From assembly GCA_963821715.1 (NCBI GenBank), contig CAWGET010000007.1, positions 62,001 through 126,000 on the forward strand: a DNA stretch of 64,000 nt, written 5' to 3'. The notes below the pieces were generated by a model. It was given only the letters and a program-made list of their open reading frames with translations. It was not told the origin of the DNA and did not search any database. The stretch comes from CAWGET01 sp963821715. Lineage in GTDB: Bacteria; Bacteroidota; Ignavibacteria; Ignavibacteriales; Melioribacteraceae. The position numbers and the translations under genes are program-made. Below, piece after piece: positions 63,474-64,000 of the stretch. The stretch's first letter is position 1. Each line of letters opens with the position of its first letter.

Positions 63474-64000
63474 ATGAGAATCGATTATAAAATAGCCGAT
63501 AAGTTCGACTTTGCCGTTTTTATTCCGGCATTGATGCTGGCTATCATAGGACTTGTGGCAATTTTCAGTTCTACTTATAATCACCCGGTTGCCGGCGGAA
63601 ATTTCGAAAGGCAATTTTTCTGGCTCATCGCATCGTTGGTTGTGTTTTTAATAATCTACTTTTTACCCGCAAGAACATTTTTCATTACCGCTGTTCCGGT
63701 TTACGCTGTTTCTCTTCTTCTGCTTATTGCGGTTTTGTTCGCCGGTAAAACGGTTTACGGCGCAAAGAGCTGGCTCGCTCTCGGTCCCGTAGGATTTCAG
63801 CCGTCCGAATTTGCGAAGATTGGGACGATTTTATTTCTTGCTTACTGGCTTGGTAAAAACAGGGGAGATATAAATAATATTAAAGATATCGGAATAGCGA
63901 TGCTCATCGGTTTCGTACCGGTATTACTGATACTTATGGAACCCGATATGGGAACCGCGATTGTTTTTATGTTCATAACTTTTATTATGATCTTCTGGAG
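63474..64000 (+). CDS. rodA: Peptidoglycan glycosyltransferase RodA, partial (cut by window end)
   Basis: ATG 63474, three bases after the mrdA stop; 175 residues visible, the C-terminal half lies beyond the window. SEDS-family membrane protein: several helices, then G-A-K-S-W-L-A-L-G-P-V-G-F-Q-P-S-E-F-A-K and M-E-P-D-M-G-T-A, both family signatures. Polymerises glycan strands with PBP2. Confidence 0.95.
   Translation, partial: MRIDYKIADKFDFAVFIPALMLAIIGLVAIFSSTYNHPVAGGNFERQFFWLIASLVVFLIIYFLPARTFFITAVPVYAVSLLLLIAVLFAGKTVYGAKSWLALGPVGFQPSEFAKIGTILFLAYWLGKNRGDINNIKDIGIAMLIGFVPVLLILMEPDMGTAIVFMFITFIMIFW

Noticed and set aside
1..64000. CRISPR array, rRNA, prophage or integrative element
   Set aside because: No regularly spaced repeats, no rRNA-like stretches and no phage, integrase or conjugation genes were seen; the single tRNA has no integrase next to it.

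Overview
The window looks like chromosomal DNA of a Gram-negative member of the Bacteroidota/Chlorobiota side of the FCB group, most like the Ignavibacteria. The evidence is C-terminal type IX secretion (T9SS) sorting tails containing a YPNPFNP motif, a PorV/PorQ-family outer-membrane protein, a TonB-dependent receptor with a carboxypeptidase-regulatory-like N-terminal domain, an LpxH-type lipid A enzyme, AT-leaning codon use and many TTG/GTG starts. This assignment comes from family recognition, not from a search.

Region 1 (about 1.6-26.3 kb) is a carbohydrate-use locus. A LacI-type regulator with a perfect operator-like palindrome just upstream is followed by a secreted protein with two CBM9-like domains, a TonB-dependent receptor without a SusD partner, a 1090-residue surface protein with a sorting tail, and a PorV-like protein. 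Next come a GH144 (endo-beta-1,2-glucanase family) gene, a sulfatase remnant, a GH94 phosphorylase, a second GH144 gene with CBM-like and FN3 domains and a T9SS tail, a binding-protein-dependent sugar importer without its ATPase, a GH3 beta-glucosidase and a GH97 alpha-glucosidase-type lipoprotein. The simplest reading is surface cleavage of a glucan, outer-membrane uptake, periplasmic trimming, ABC import and cytoplasmic phosphorolysis. GH144 + GH94 + GH3 + a sugar-binding protein points to beta-1,2-glucan, but this is inference.

Region 2 (26.3-45.7 kb) is mostly housekeeping: a CYTH protein, a YmdB-like phosphoesterase, folD-deoC-(HicB-like)-RNA methyltransferase-aroA, a 1155-residue predicted outer-membrane protein, a Nudix hydrolase, lpxH, a class A penicillin-binding protein, tRNA-Leu(CAG), an SRPBCC protein, an AbgT-family transporter, the squalene genes hpnCDE and a eukaryote-type citrate synthase that ends in a strong terminator.

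Region 3 (45.9-64 kb) holds a 1605-residue acyl-CoA-synthetase-like/GNAT fusion whose middle half is unrecognised, a multi-PAS/GAF sensor kinase on the minus strand, pyrG, a TPR protein, purN-purH and the rod-shape operon mreB-mreC-mreD-mrdA-rodA, with rodA cut by the window end.

Four recognisable genes (both GH144 genes, hpnC and purN) carry six single-base frame breaks in total. Either the sequence has indel errors or these genes are decaying; reads are needed to decide.
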